From the NCBI RefSeq assembly GCF_002343915.1, contig NZ_NETK01000001.1, positions 4,846,001-4,910,000 of the forward strand: a DNA stretch of 64,000 bases. Reading direction: 5' to 3'. The notes under the pieces were generated by a model. The model was not told where the DNA came from. It saw nothing but the letters and a program-made list of their open reading frames with translations, and ran no database searches. This stretch comes from Nannocystis exedens (GTDB taxonomy: Bacteria > Myxococcota_A > Polyangia > Nannocystales > Nannocystaceae). Made by a program: the position numbers and the translations under genes. Position 1 is the first letter of the stretch. The number at the start of each line of letters is the position of its first letter. Below, in pieces: positions 1 to 7,738 of the stretch.

Positions 1-304
1 CCCGGAGATCGCGCCCGAGCGGCGCGTCGCGGACCAGCTCGTAGGCGGTGCGGTGGCGATCGTCGCGCAGCGCCGTGACCACGCCGACCGGCTTGTGCTG
101 CAGGAGGTGATAGCGGACCCGCAGCACCCGCGGCTCGTCGTCGAAGATCACCGTCCGCGGCAGGGCGCTCGGCGCGATCTTCAGCCCCGGGTCCTTCAGC
201 GGTTCGCCCTCCGGCGTCCGCACCCGCCCGGCGCGGACGGCCCGGGTCACCTGCCCGCGCGACAGGCCGAAGTTGTGGGCGATGAGAAGGTCGAGCCGCG
301 GCAC
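1..304 (-). CDS. RsuA/RluB-family pseudouridine synthase (5' part only)
   Basis: Partial gene running off the left edge; only the first ~101 codons are present. The N-terminus reads as an S4 RNA-binding domain (PRLDLLIAHNFGLSRGQV), followed after about 50 residues by the opening of the catalytic domain with the KP-x-G turn (LLQHKPVGVVTAL). Family members isomerise uridine in rRNA. The catalytic GRLD aspartate would lie outside the window. The GTG at 304 is chosen because an in-frame TAG lies four codons upstream. It is divergent from the sigma factor gene. The family call is firm; the target nucleotide cannot be assigned. Confidence 0.8.
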   Translation of the reverse strand, partial: MPRLDLLIAHNFGLSRGQVTRAVRAGRVRTPEGEPLKDPGLKIAPSALPRTVIFDDEPRVLRVRYHLLQHKPVGVVTALRDDRHRTAYELVRDAPLGRDLR

Positions 305-352
305 CCCCGAAGCCTAACCTCGCCGCGCTCGCCACACCGACGAAAAGCGCGA

Positions 353-358
353 TAGTCT
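353..358 (+). promoter_or_regulatory. -10-like box for a leaderless sigma factor mRNA
   Basis: TAGTCT ends 8 nt before the GTG start at 367, so a normal transcription start would fall on or next to the start codon. No Shine-Dalgarno sequence is visible. This is one of about a dozen such arrangements in the window. Confidence 0.4.
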
Positions 359-366
359 CGCGGCGC

Positions 367-966
367 GTGGGTCGCCCCGAGCCGCTCCCCGACGAACGCA
401 GCGTGGTCGAGAAGGCCGCCGCCGGGGACCGCCGCGCCTTCGAGCGGCTGTACCGCGCCTACGCGCCGACCTTGTTCTCGTACGTGCTGGTGCCGATGCT
501 CGGCGACCGCGACGACGCCAACGACTGCCTGCGCGAGACCTTCCTCTCGGCGTACCGGCACTTGCCCAACTTCGTGTGGCAGGACGCGGGCATCTATCCG
601 TGGCTGAAGACGATGGCGAAGAACAAGGCGCGCGACCTGCTGCGGGCCTCGGGTCGGCGGCAGCGGCTGCGCGGCGCGTTCGAGGAGCACCTCGGCAACG
701 CCGGCGCGACCGAGCCGAAGAACCCGGCCGAGGAGGAGCTGCAGCGCGACGCCCTGCGGGTCCGCATCGAGGCCGTGCTGTCCGAGCTCAACCCGCGCTA
801 CGCCCTGGTGCTGCGCCTGCGCTTGCTCGAAGATCGCCCGCGCGAGGAGTGCGCCGCGACTCTGGATGTGAAGATCGGCACGCTCGACGTGCTCCTCTTC
901 CGCGCGTGCAAAGCCTTCCGCGCCGCGTGCGAAAAACGCGGCCTACCCGTGGGCGCCGAGTTATGA
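367..966 (+). CDS. ECF-type RNA polymerase sigma factor
   Basis: A 199-residue sigma-70 family protein with only regions 2 and 4. Region 2 spans about residues 15-95 (FERLYRAYAPTLFSYV, then YPWLKTMAKNKARDLLR, the -10 recognition helix). Region 4 covers about 130-190 with a helix-turn-helix (REECAATLDVKIGTLDVLLF). It should direct core polymerase to a small regulon. The next gene encodes a one-TM protein, the usual position for an anti-sigma factor, although no zinc-binding anti-sigma motif is present. The start is GTG with a -10-like box just upstream. Two 8-Cys lipoproteins downstream are plausible regulon members (inference). Confidence 0.9.
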   Translation: MGRPEPLPDERSVVEKAAAGDRRAFERLYRAYAPTLFSYVLVPMLGDRDDANDCLRETFLSAYRHLPNFVWQDAGIYPWLKTMAKNKARDLLRASGRRQRLRGAFEEHLGNAGATEPKNPAEEELQRDALRVRIEAVLSELNPRYALVLRLRLLEDRPREECAATLDVKIGTLDVLLFRACKAFRAACEKRGLPVGAEL

Positions 967-1028
967 CTGTCATGGCCTCGCGTAAGCTTCTTCCGGCAGC
1001 CCTCGTTCAGCCACCAGATCGCGCCTTC

Positions 1029-1034
1029 AGGAGG
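1029..1034 (+). promoter_or_regulatory. Strong ribosome binding site
   Basis: A perfect AGGAGG five bases before the ATG at 1040 fixes the start of the anti-sigma-like gene. It contrasts with the many SD-less starts in this window. Confidence 0.7.
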
Positions 1035-1039
1035 CTCGC

Positions 1040-1585
1040 ATGACCGGGTCTGATCCGTCCGCCAGTTCCCCCAAGCCCGAAATCGGCCGCGCCGCCGTGC
1101 GCGGCGTCCTCGACCCGGCGTGGGAGGACGAGCTGCGGCGCGGCCAGGAGGCCGAGGGCGAGACCGGCTCGATCGAGGGCGAGCTGGCGATCGTCCGCCT
1201 CCTCCGCCACGCCCGGGCGCCCGAGGCGCTCACGGCCGGCGAGCTCGACAAGTTGTGGTCGGGCGAACTCGCCCCGGCGCTGACGCCGGCGCCGTGGTGG
1301 CGCCGGCGCTGGCTGTGGGGCGCCGTGCCCGCGGTCGCCACCGCCGCGGTCGTGCTGCTGGTCGTCCGCGGGCCCGAGTCGGCTTCTGCCCCCCAGGTGG
1401 CCACGGCCGAGTCCGCCGCGGCGCCGGCCGCTGCGGCCCCCGGGCCGAGCGCCTCGAAGTTGCTCGCGCAGCAGTTCGCCCAGCTCGAGCACGACGCCCG
1501 CCGCGACCTCGACGCCCGGGTCGACGACGACCGCGGCGTCCTTCGACATGACCTTTTGGCCATGTCACTCGGAGACAAGCCATGA
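1040..1585 (+). CDS. Membrane protein in anti-sigma factor position
   Basis: A 181-residue protein with an acidic cytoplasmic N-terminal half (residues 1-85), one membrane segment at about 91-109 preceded by WWRRRW, and an Ala/Pro-rich external part. It follows the ECF sigma gene and has a perfect SD. The N-terminal part has the size expected of an anti-sigma domain, but no HxxxCxxC zinc motif is present, so regulation of the sigma factor is inference from position. The last ~14 residues are encoded by a GACATG...CATGTC palindromic element at 1545-1566. The stop overlaps the next ATG by 4 bp (ATGA), implying translational coupling. Confidence 0.6.
   Translation: MTGSDPSASSPKPEIGRAAVRGVLDPAWEDELRRGQEAEGETGSIEGELAIVRLLRHARAPEALTAGELDKLWSGELAPALTPAPWWRRRWLWGAVPAVATAAVVLLVVRGPESASAPQVATAESAAAPAAAAPGPSASKLLAQQFAQLEHDARRDLDARVDDDRGVLRHDLLAMSLGDKP
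1545..1566. repeat. GACATGTC-family palindrome inside the gene end
   Basis: GACATGACC, a TTTT loop and GGCCATGTC form 9-bp arms with one mismatch. It encodes the C-terminus of the preceding membrane protein and sits 16 bp before the next start codon. Confidence 0.7.
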
Positions 1586-2127
1586 CGCGCCACACGTGGA
1601 TCGCCACGCTCCTCGGCGCCGTCGTCGGCGCCGGCGTGATGCTGGCCGGCCTGGCCCAGGCCGGGCGGCTGGCGCCGGCGCCGCGGCCCGAGGTCCTCGT
1701 CACCCTCGCCCAGACCGTCGAGGCCGAGCACCGGCGCGTCGACCTGCTGCTGAAGCAGCGCGACTACGCCGGCGCGATCGCGGCGCTCGAGCAGATGCGG
1801 ACCATCGCCTGGCCCGAGCCCGCGGTCGCCGGCGACGCCGCCGCGGTGCTGCGCCACGACGTTTATGGCCGCCTGGTCCGCCTCCGCCTCGACCACCCCG
1901 ACGTCGACCCCAAGACCCCCGACGCGCTGGCCGAGCTGGTCGGCGAGGGGCTCGGCGCCGATTACAAGGCGATCGCCACCAACGCGTTCACCGCCCGCCT
2001 CGTCGGCCTGCGCGGCGAGATCGCCGAGAAGCAGGGCCGCGACGGCGACGCCCTCTCCGCCTACGAGGAGGCCCTCGACATGAACCGCGCGCTGCTCCAG
2101 CAGGCGCTCGCCGGAGCCGCGCCATGA
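1582..2127 (+). CDS. Signal-anchored helical protein, TPR-like (unknown function)
   Basis: A 181-residue protein that begins with a signal-anchor or signal peptide (about residues 5-27: IATLLGAVVGAGVMLAGLAQ), followed by helical repeats rich in Ala, Leu and charged residues. Pairs such as DYAGAIAALEQM and GRDGDALSAYEEALDMN look like TPR helices. It probably lies on the periplasmic side of the membrane. It overlaps both neighbours by ATGA, so it belongs to the sigma factor operon. No specific family is recognised. The operon position suggests a structural or adaptor role in the same envelope response (inference). Confidence 0.6.
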   Translation: MTRHTWIATLLGAVVGAGVMLAGLAQAGRLAPAPRPEVLVTLAQTVEAEHRRVDLLLKQRDYAGAIAALEQMRTIAWPEPAVAGDAAAVLRHDVYGRLVRLRLDHPDVDPKTPDALAELVGEGLGADYKAIATNAFTARLVGLRGEIAEKQGRDGDALSAYEEALDMNRALLQQALAGAAP

Positions 2128-2141
2128 GCGAGACGATCGGG

Positions 2142-2205
2142 CCTGTCCGTTCAGACCTGTTCCTTCAGACCTTGCGTTTCAGACCTGTCGCGATGCACAT
2201 GTCCC
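2142..2205. repeat. Array of GACATGTC-family half units
   Basis: Contains CCTGTCC, three near-direct repeats of TTCAGACCTGT (at about 2150, 2164 and 2178) and CACATGTCC. It fills the junction between the previous stop and the lipoprotein signal peptide. If the ATG at 2124 is used, the array is translated. Confidence 0.65.
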
Positions 2206-2747
2206 TGCGAACACTCTCGCTCGCGCTCGCCGGGCTGACCCTGACCGCCTGCACCAAGCGGGCGGTCGAGACGGCGCCGCCGGCGACCGCGGCGGACGTC
2301 GCGGCCGGGCCGGAGGACATCGACGCGCTCGAGGCCCAGCTGGCCGCGCGCGAGGACCAGCTGCGCGCGCTCGGGGCGGCCCCGCCGGCGGCGGCGAGCG
2401 GCGGCGGCGAGGCCGAGCCGACCAAGTCCGAGCAGCTCGACGCGCAGGCGGACGCGGACGCGCGGGCGGGCGACCGGACGGCGAAGTCGGCCGAACGGCA
2501 GGCGCCGGCCGCCGGTGCCGCTGCGCCCTCGAGCGCACCGGTCACCCAGGCGGAAGCCGCCGCCGAGCCGCCGTCCGCCGGGCGCTGCGAGTCGGTCTGC
2601 GACATCACCACGTCGATCTGCCAGCTGCGCGATCACATCTGCGACCTCGCGCCGCGCCACGCCGAGGAGCCGCGCTACCAGCAGGCGTGCGAGCGCGCCA
2701 CCACCGACTGCGAGTTCGCCACGGAGGCCTGTCATGCGTGCTCGTGA
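2193..2747 (+). CDS. Lipoprotein with C-terminal 8-Cys motif (paralog 1)
   Basis: A 184-residue protein with a type II signal peptide and lipobox (SLALAGLTLTAC), a coiled, acidic Ala/Glu-rich middle (DALEAQLAAREDQLRALG) and a C-terminal cysteine module of about 53 residues. The eight cysteines are spaced C-x3-C-x6-C-x6-C-x15-C-x6-C-x6-C-x2-C, exactly as in the next gene. The start is uncertain. ATG 2193 or 2199 puts the signal peptide at the N-terminus. ATG 2124 overlaps the previous stop (ATGA) but adds 23 residues encoded by a repeat array. Function is unknown. Four disulfides or a metal site are possible. Confidence 0.65.
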   Translation: MHMSLRTLSLALAGLTLTACTKRAVETAPPATAADVAAGPEDIDALEAQLAAREDQLRALGAAPPAAASGGGEAEPTKSEQLDAQADADARAGDRTAKSAERQAPAAGAAAPSSAPVTQAEAAAEPPSAGRCESVCDITTSICQLRDHICDLAPRHAEEPRYQQACERATTDCEFATEACHACS

Positions 2748-3459
2748 TCTCCTCGGCGCCTCGCTGTCGCTGCTGGCCGCCTGTGCCTCGCAGGACGCCG
2801 AGCGCTTTGCCACCCCCGCCCCGCTCGACGCCCCCGCGCCGCTGCCCCCCGAGCGCGAGGAGGCCGAGCGCGACAACGTCGACGACGAGCTCGGCCTCGC
2901 CGAGTACGAGCGCCTGCTCGCCGACAAGGAGACGCGGCTGCGCGCCGCCGGGGTGTTGCTAGCCGCGCGCGAGCCGGCGCTCCAGAGGGAGGCCAGGGGC
3001 GAGGCCGGCTACGCGCCGCCGCCTCCGCCCGCTCCGGAGCCGATCGGGGGCGTCGCCAGCGAGGAGCAGGCGACCGCCGCCAAGTCCAAGCGCACGCGCA
3101 AGGACGCCAGCGGGGGGCGGGCCGCCGACACGCCGACGGTCGCCGAGTCGGCCGCGCGCGGGCCGGTGAAGAAGGCGCCGACGACCACGAGCCCCGCGGC
3201 TCCGCGCGAAGAGAAGGTCCTGTACAACGTCGACGCGAAGCCCGCGGCGGGCGCGTCGAGCCCTGCCGCCGACGAAAACGCGCCGGCGAACCGCTGCCAG
3301 AACATCTGTGACCTGTCCGCCGCGACCTGCGAGCTCGAGGGCAAGATCTGCGACCTCGCGTCCCGGCACCCCGGCGACCCGCGCTACGGCGACCTGTGCC
3401 GGCGGGCCGACGACGACTGCCGCCTGGCCGCCGAGGCCTGCCAGCGCTGCTCGCCGTGA
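2734..3459 (+). CDS. Lipoprotein with C-terminal 8-Cys motif (paralog 2)
   Basis: A 241-residue lipoprotein (lipobox SLLAAC) that overlaps the end of its paralog by 14 bp in another frame. A Glu-rich helical segment (DELGLAEYERLLADKETRLR) and a long Pro/Ala/Lys linker precede a C-terminal cysteine module. That module repeats the paralog pattern C-x3-C-x6-C-x6-C-x15-C-x6-C-x6-C-x2-C, including the shared core ICDLA-x-RHxxxPRY. The middle regions differ while the module is conserved, so the module is probably the functional part. This is the last gene of the sigma factor operon. No known family is recognised. Confidence 0.65.
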   Translation: MRARDLLGASLSLLAACASQDAERFATPAPLDAPAPLPPEREEAERDNVDDELGLAEYERLLADKETRLRAAGVLLAAREPALQREARGEAGYAPPPPPAPEPIGGVASEEQATAAKSKRTRKDASGGRAADTPTVAESAARGPVKKAPTTTSPAAPREEKVLYNVDAKPAAGASSPAADENAPANRCQNICDLSAATCELEGKICDLASRHPGDPRYGDLCRRADDDCRLAAEACQRCSP

Positions 3460-3462
3460 CTC

Positions 3463-3518
3463 ACAAGACAGTCGCGGTCCTATTCGTCAGGACATGTCCC
3501 CAAGGACATTGTCAGGAC
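3463..3518. repeat. GACATGTC-family array between convergent genes
   Basis: Holds a perfect GGACATGTCC palindrome (3490-3499), then CCAAGGACATTGTC and flanking GACAG/GGTCC half units. It fills nearly the whole 52-bp gap between two convergent stop codons, so a terminator role is possible. Confidence 0.7.
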
Positions 3519-5836
3519 CCCGCCCCGCTGACGTGCAAGATCTCCGCGACCGGGCGGCGCAGCGACTGCAGCGTCGGCGCCTCCGCCTGAGACACGCGGA
3601 ACAGCAGCACCTCGGCCTGCTCGGGCCGGACCGGGAACAGCCGGGTGAAGCGGGGGCGGGCTTCGGCGAGCGCGGCGACGGCGGCCTCGCTGAGGCCCTC
3701 GCCGCCGTGGCGCGCGCGCAGGAACATGTACGGCAGCGTCGTCATCGGATAGATCGCCAGCTCCAGCGTGTGCGCCACCAGCCACATGCGCTGCAGCGCT
3801 TGCCCGCCGCGGAAGAATTCGTCGGCGCCGACGCGGGGCATGGTCAAGAGGCCGACGGCCGACGCCGAGGCGATCGCCTTGGCGGCCGACTTGCGCAGGC
3901 CGCGGCCGCCGTTCAGCGTGCGCAGCAGGACCAGGGCGTCGCGTCGGCGGCACATCGACAGGCCGGCGCGGTCGGCCGCGCTGAGCTCGAGCGACTCGAT
4001 GTAGATGCCGTCGCGGGTCGCCTCGGCCTCCTCGGGGGTCCAGCGGACCTCGCGGAACATCTCGCGGTTGAGCCGGTCGTCGATGATGCGCTGCTGGTCG
4101 CCGATGCCGACGAGCTCGGCGAGCTCGGCCAGCTCGGCGTCGCCGCTGACGAACAGCAGCTGCGCGCCGGCGACCGAGGCGGCGGCGGCGGCCAGCGCGG
4201 CGTGGTGGGCCGGGTCGAACGGCGCGCGGCCCGAGTTCTTGCGGTTGGTGTGGCGCAGGCCGAGCACGCCGGCGAGCTCGTCGCGCCAGTGCGGCGCGGC
4301 GCTCGGGCCCGGCGCGGGGAGGCGCTCGAACACCGCGGCGAGGTCGGGCTCGTCGGCGCTGGGGAACACGAGCTGCGCCAGCTCGAGCCCGCGGGCGTGC
4401 GCCGCCAGGCGCAGGCTCTCGGCGGCCGCGCCGAGGGCCGCGACGCCGCCGAGGGCGCGGAAGTCGGCGAGGCTCTCGGAGCGGGCGCGCTCGTGGAACA
4501 GGAACAGCCGGCCGCCGCGCAGCAGCCAGCGCCACGGCTGGGTGTTGCCGCCGGACGGGGCTCGCGCGGCGACCTCGACCAGCTCGCGCGCCAGCTCGGG
4601 CGGCCACGCGAGCGCGGCCGGGCGCCGCTGCGACCAGCGGTCGGCGGCGCGCTCCATCCCCTCGACGGTCCACTCGGGCACGCGCGGCAGCTCGAGCTGC
4701 CCGTCGGCGCCGCTCGGCGGATCGTTGGGCACGATGTTCTCGATGTCGGCGATGAAGCGCCCGGAGTAGTTCATCTGCCCGAGGTTCATGCGCCGGACGA
4801 TGTCGGCCGCCGCGCCGCCGCCGTAGACGACGCACGAGCCGAGCTGCGGCCAGGTCTTGATGGTCGACTCGATCTCGATCATCGAGGTGACCATGCGGCT
4901 CGACATGGTGCCCTCGCCGATGATCTTGAGCACGTAGGGGATCTTCTCCTCGGTCGAAAGATTGGCGATCCGCTCGGGCTCGATGTTGCCGACGAGGCCG
5001 TGGAAGATCGGCCGGGTCGGCTCGAGGTCGAAGCGCTCGACGTCGATCAGCGAGCGGTCGCTGGTCTCCATCAGCACCGGGATCCGGTGCAGCCTGGCGG
5101 TGACGCGCAGCTTGAGCTTGATGTCGATGCTGTCGCACTCGTCGATCAGCACGTCGAGCTTGCCGCCGCGGAGGAGGAACGCGGTGAGGTTGTCGTCGTG
5201 GACGCCGACCGGGTAGAGCACGACCTTGAGGAAGGGGTCGATCTCGGCGATGTCGCGGGCGGTGATCAGGACCTTGGAGACGCCGAGGTTGTGGACGGAG
5301 CTGCGGATCCGGTTGAGGTTGGACAGGTCGAGGCGGTCGAAGTCGGCCAGGCGGATCTCGCCGACGCTGCGCTCGAGCGCCATCGTCGTCGCCACCGTCT
5401 GCCCGACCGACAGGCCGACCACGCCGACCCGCTTCTTCGCCAGCCGCGCCTGCTCCTCGGGCGTCAGCTTGTACTTGTTGCGGTTGGTCCGCAGCTCGAC
5501 GAACTCGGCCTCGTCGAGCAAGTGGACCAGGCGGGCGGCCCACGGGTAGTAGACCCACACGCCGTACTCGTCCGGCGGCGTCTCGCCGAGGTACAGCCGC
5601 ACCCGCTCGCGCGCGGCGAGGTCGCTGATCCGCTCGCTCGGGTTGCGGGTGCGGATCAGATCGATGAGCTGCTCCTCGATCGCGTCGTAGACCTGCAGGC
5701 CGGGCACCTCGTCGAGCAGCTTCGACAGCGAACGCCGGTCTTCGCTGACGGCCAGGCGAAAGAGCTGAGGTCGCCACGCCTCGCTCTCGTAACGCGCCTC
5801 CAGCAGCCTCTTGCCCAGTCGGTCCCCTGTTTCCAC
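3512..5836 (-). CDS. ThiF/E1-like adenylyltransferase fused to nitroreductase (Rv1355c-like), copy 1
   Basis: A 774-residue two-domain enzyme. Residues ~135-330 form an E1/ThiF/MoeB-like Rossmann domain: VGVVGLSVG nucleotide loop (141-145), ADFDRLDLSNLNR (about 164-176) and DECDS (about 232). E1 enzymes use these residues to adenylate a C-terminal carboxylate. The zinc-binding Cys pairs of MoeB are not seen. Residues ~415-770 form an FMN nitroreductase domain (RAPSGGNTQPWRW at 425-437). Substrates are unknown. GTG 5836 is preferred: GGGAGA lies just upstream and the length then matches copy 2. ATG 5887 is the alternative. It is encoded convergent to the lipoprotein operon. Confidence 0.75.
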   Translation of the reverse strand: METGDRLGKRLLEARYESEAWRPQLFRLAVSEDRRSLSKLLDEVPGLQVYDAIEEQLIDLIRTRNPSERISDLAARERVRLYLGETPPDEYGVWVYYPWAARLVHLLDEAEFVELRTNRNKYKLTPEEQARLAKKRVGVVGLSVGQTVATTMALERSVGEIRLADFDRLDLSNLNRIRSSVHNLGVSKVLITARDIAEIDPFLKVVLYPVGVHDDNLTAFLLRGGKLDVLIDECDSIDIKLKLRVTARLHRIPVLMETSDRSLIDVERFDLEPTRPIFHGLVGNIEPERIANLSTEEKIPYVLKIIGEGTMSSRMVTSMIEIESTIKTWPQLGSCVVYGGGAAADIVRRMNLGQMNYSGRFIADIENIVPNDPPSGADGQLELPRVPEWTVEGMERAADRWSQRRPAALAWPPELARELVEVAARAPSGGNTQPWRWLLRGGRLFLFHERARSESLADFRALGGVAALGAAAESLRLAAHARGLELAQLVFPSADEPDLAAVFERLPAPGPSAAPHWRDELAGVLGLRHTNRKNSGRAPFDPAHHAALAAAAASVAGAQLLFVSGDAELAELAELVGIGDQQRIIDDRLNREMFREVRWTPEEAEATRDGIYIESLELSAADRAGLSMCRRRDALVLLRTLNGGRGLRKSAAKAIASASAVGLLTMPRVGADEFFRGGQALQRMWLVAHTLELAIYPMTTLPYMFLRARHGGEGLSEAAVAALAEARPRFTRLFPVRPEQAEVLLFRVSQAEAPTLQSLRRPVAEILHVSGAGS

Positions 5837-6026
5837 GTGCTCTCCCGCCGCTGTCTTCGCGCCCGCGCGGCCGTTTCTCCCCGCCATGATAGGCTGGGCT
5901 CGTCGCGTCGATCCACCGCAGCCGGCGCGCTCGATCGCGCCCGCTCGGCGCCGCGGGCGCGAACCTGGAGCCGCACGCCGCTTGCGGGCGGTAACGCTCG
6001 GCACGGCCGATCCGCCGGGTCCTCAT

Positions 6027-6073
6027 GACATGCCCTTTCCGGCATGTCGCAAAGGACATGTTTCAAAAAACAG
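6027..6073. repeat. GACATGTC-family hairpins in a divergent promoter region
   Basis: GACATGCC and GGCATGTC form perfect 8-bp arms around CTTTCC (6027-6048). They are followed by GGACATG and a second small stem with TGTTT and AAACA arms. Confidence 0.75.
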
Positions 6074-6172
6074 ACCGATCGCCGCAGCGAGCGCAGCATG
6101 CGCAAACCCCGCACCGTCGTCTCATGGGCGAAATCGCGCACTCTCGGCGGCCCGGTCCCGACACTCTTGGTC

Positions 6173-6178
6173 TATACT
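6173..6178 (+). promoter_or_regulatory. -10 box (TATACT)
   Basis: TATACT lies in otherwise GC-rich DNA, 55 nt before the ATG at 6234. It is the likely promoter of the STAS-like gene. No convincing -35 box was seen. Confidence 0.4.
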
Positions 6179-6233
6179 CTCGCAGGCTCAGCGGGGTCCG
6201 CACCGCCGCCGCCACGCCAGAAGAAGCGCGCCC

Positions 6234-6662
6234 ATGTCCGCCCCCACGATGGCCTACTCGCTCTACCACTCGGTGCTGGTGGCCGTGCATACCAAGGACA
6301 ACCCCACCGACGAGGAGTGGAGCGGCTACGTCGACTTCGGGCGCAAGCAGATGGGCAAGTACACCAGCTCGCTCGTCATCTCCGAGGGCGGGGGTCCCAA
6401 CGCCACCCAGCGCGGGGCGATGAACGACCTGCTCGAGGCCAACAACTTCAAGGGCAAGGTCTCGGTCGTCACCCTGAACCGCCTGGTCCGCGGCATCGTC
6501 ACCGCGATCAGCTGGTTCAACCCCAACATCAAGGCGTTCACGACCGTGCAGGTCCCGCTGGCGATCGAGTACCTCGAGATCCCGAAGGACCACCACGAGC
6601 GCCTGATGGCCGAGATCAAGCGGCTGCGCGAGAAGATCGGCATCTCGAGCGCGATGACCTAG
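6234..6662 (+). CDS. STAS/SpoIIAA-like small protein
   Basis: A 142-residue soluble protein with alternating beta strands and helices (SLYHSVLVAVHT, SLVISEGGG, KVSVVTLNRLVRGIVTAISWF). The order, including the Gly/Pro-Asn-Ala turn before a helix with QRG, resembles STAS-like domains common in myxobacteria. Such domains bind partners in switch or signalling systems. The phosphorylatable serine of anti-sigma antagonists cannot be identified with certainty. It sits between ThiF-nitroreductase copy 1 (divergent) and the acyltransferase (convergent), so a role with them is only suggested by position. Confidence 0.5.
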   Translation: MSAPTMAYSLYHSVLVAVHTKDNPTDEEWSGYVDFGRKQMGKYTSSLVISEGGGPNATQRGAMNDLLEANNFKGKVSVVTLNRLVRGIVTAISWFNPNIKAFTTVQVPLAIEYLEIPKDHHERLMAEIKRLREKIGISSAMT

Positions 6663-6779
6663 CGGGCGCGCGAGCGCAGAGCGAGCGCAGCCGTCCCAGA
6701 CGCCTGCAGCCCGCGTGACGCGACCGCGATCGACGGGCCGCATCGCCGCGGTGAACGATGGTCCGCGCGGCGCGACGTG

Positions 6780-7511
6780 TCACGCCGGGTGCTCGGCCTG
6801 CGCGATCGCGGCGAGGTGCTCGGACGGCGAGGGGACAGGGACGTGCTCGCTGGGCTGCACGGGCACGTGCTCTTCGGTCTCGGGCGACCAGAAAATCGGG
6901 CAGTGCATGCGCAGCGCCTGGCGGAGGCCCAAGATCCGCCACTTGTGCTCGGGCTCGGCGGTGGCGAGGCGGACGGGGTCGAGGAGAATGACCTTCGAGA
7001 AGTAGCGGGCGTCGGGGTACGAATGGACGCCGAGGCGCGGCTCCGCGGTGAATCCGATCGGGGCCCAGTGGTTCACCACATAGTGGTGCGACAGCGCGAT
7101 CAGCAGGTTGGTCTCGCACAGCGGCGCAGCGGCCACGGCCGTGCGTACCAGCGCATTGCTCAGCTTGGTCCCGCGGTACCGCGAATAGGCCCACAGGCCG
7201 CACACCTCGGCGACACCGTGCTGTCGCCGGCTCTCCAACAATCGTGCGAGCTGTGACAGTTGCGACAGCGTGTGCTCGACCGGCAGCTTGGTGCCCGGAA
7301 AGCTTAGGTGCAGTCGCAGACCCCCGACCATCGCCCCGGTCTCGTCGCGGGCGACGAAATACACCACGCGGCCGCTCAGCAGGTCTTCTTGCGCGACCTC
7401 GCTGACCGCAGCTTCCGCCGAGAACTCCTCATAGCAGGCCCGCTGGGCCTGCGAGAACTCGTCCACCACGGACGGCTCAAGATGCGGGTTCACGAGGGAG
7501 AGCGAGAGCAT
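6780..7511 (-). CDS. GNAT-fold acyltransferase of FeeM/LuxI-like type
   Basis: A 243-residue protein with the layout of autoinducer synthases and N-acyl amino acid synthases: strand plus GGLRLH, then EVCGLWAYSRYRGTKLSNAL (the acceptor/CoA-binding strand and helix) and a late W-x2-IGF with YPDARYFSKVILLDP. Such enzymes transfer an acyl group from acyl-CoA or acyl-ACP to an amine. The C-terminus is Pro-rich with a repeated EHVPV. ATG 7511 is used; TTG 7550 is possible. It is codirectional with ThiF-nitroreductase copy 2, separated by 227 bp that hold a perfect 20-bp dyad. Substrate unknown. Confidence 0.6.
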   Translation of the reverse strand: MLSLSLVNPHLEPSVVDEFSQAQRACYEEFSAEAAVSEVAQEDLLSGRVVYFVARDETGAMVGGLRLHLSFPGTKLPVEHTLSQLSQLARLLESRRQHGVAEVCGLWAYSRYRGTKLSNALVRTAVAAAPLCETNLLIALSHHYVVNHWAPIGFTAEPRLGVHSYPDARYFSKVILLDPVRLATAEPEHKWRILGLRQALRMHCPIFWSPETEEHVPVQPSEHVPVPSPSEHLAAIAQAEHPA

Positions 7512-7653
7512 GTGTGGAACCACCGTCCATGTGTGGAAAGGGCGCGGCAACCCTCACAAGCACGCAAAACCCTGTTTGCCTCTCGCCACCGCATGTTCGG
7601 TCGAGAGTACGGGAATCACCTGGCAGTGTCAAGGCGCGCTGCTTTCTTGCACA

Positions 7654-7673
7654 TGCAGCAAATGTGTGCTGCA
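7654..7673. promoter_or_regulatory. Perfect 20-bp dyad, candidate operator
   Basis: TGCAGCA and TGCTGCA form perfect 7-bp arms around a 6-bp spacer, the same overall size as a lux box though the sequence differs. It lies in the AT-richer gap upstream of the FeeM/LuxI-like gene, 143-162 bp before its ATG. No LuxR gene is nearby. Confidence 0.5.
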
Positions 7674-7738
7674 ATACACAAATTGCAACGAGTTTGCGGT
7701 CTTTGAGCCCCTCCTCGTCGCGGTCCGGTGGCAGGGGC

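Larger units (their letters stand above)
5837..6233. other. Divergent intergenic region
   Basis: 397 bp between the ThiF-nitroreductase copy 1 start and the STAS-like gene. It holds a palindromic repeat array (6027-6073) and a TATACT -10 box at 6173-6178 that would give the rightward gene a ~50-nt leader. No further gene was seen. Confidence 0.5.

Noticed and set aside
3490..3499. GGACATGTCC as a p53-type half site
   Set aside because: It fits the eukaryotic RRRCATGYYY pattern only by chance; this is bacterial DNA.
3308..6028. 906-residue plus-strand open frame opposite the ThiF-nitroreductase gene
   Set aside because: It is rich in Arg/Ala/Gly/Asp with no domain motif, while the opposite frame has clear E1 and FMN motifs. 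Long antisense frames are expected in high-GC DNA.
7654..7673. Dyad as a canonical lux box
   Set aside because: Size matches but sequence lacks the CTG-N10-CAG core, and no luxR gene is present; kept only as a generic operator candidate.
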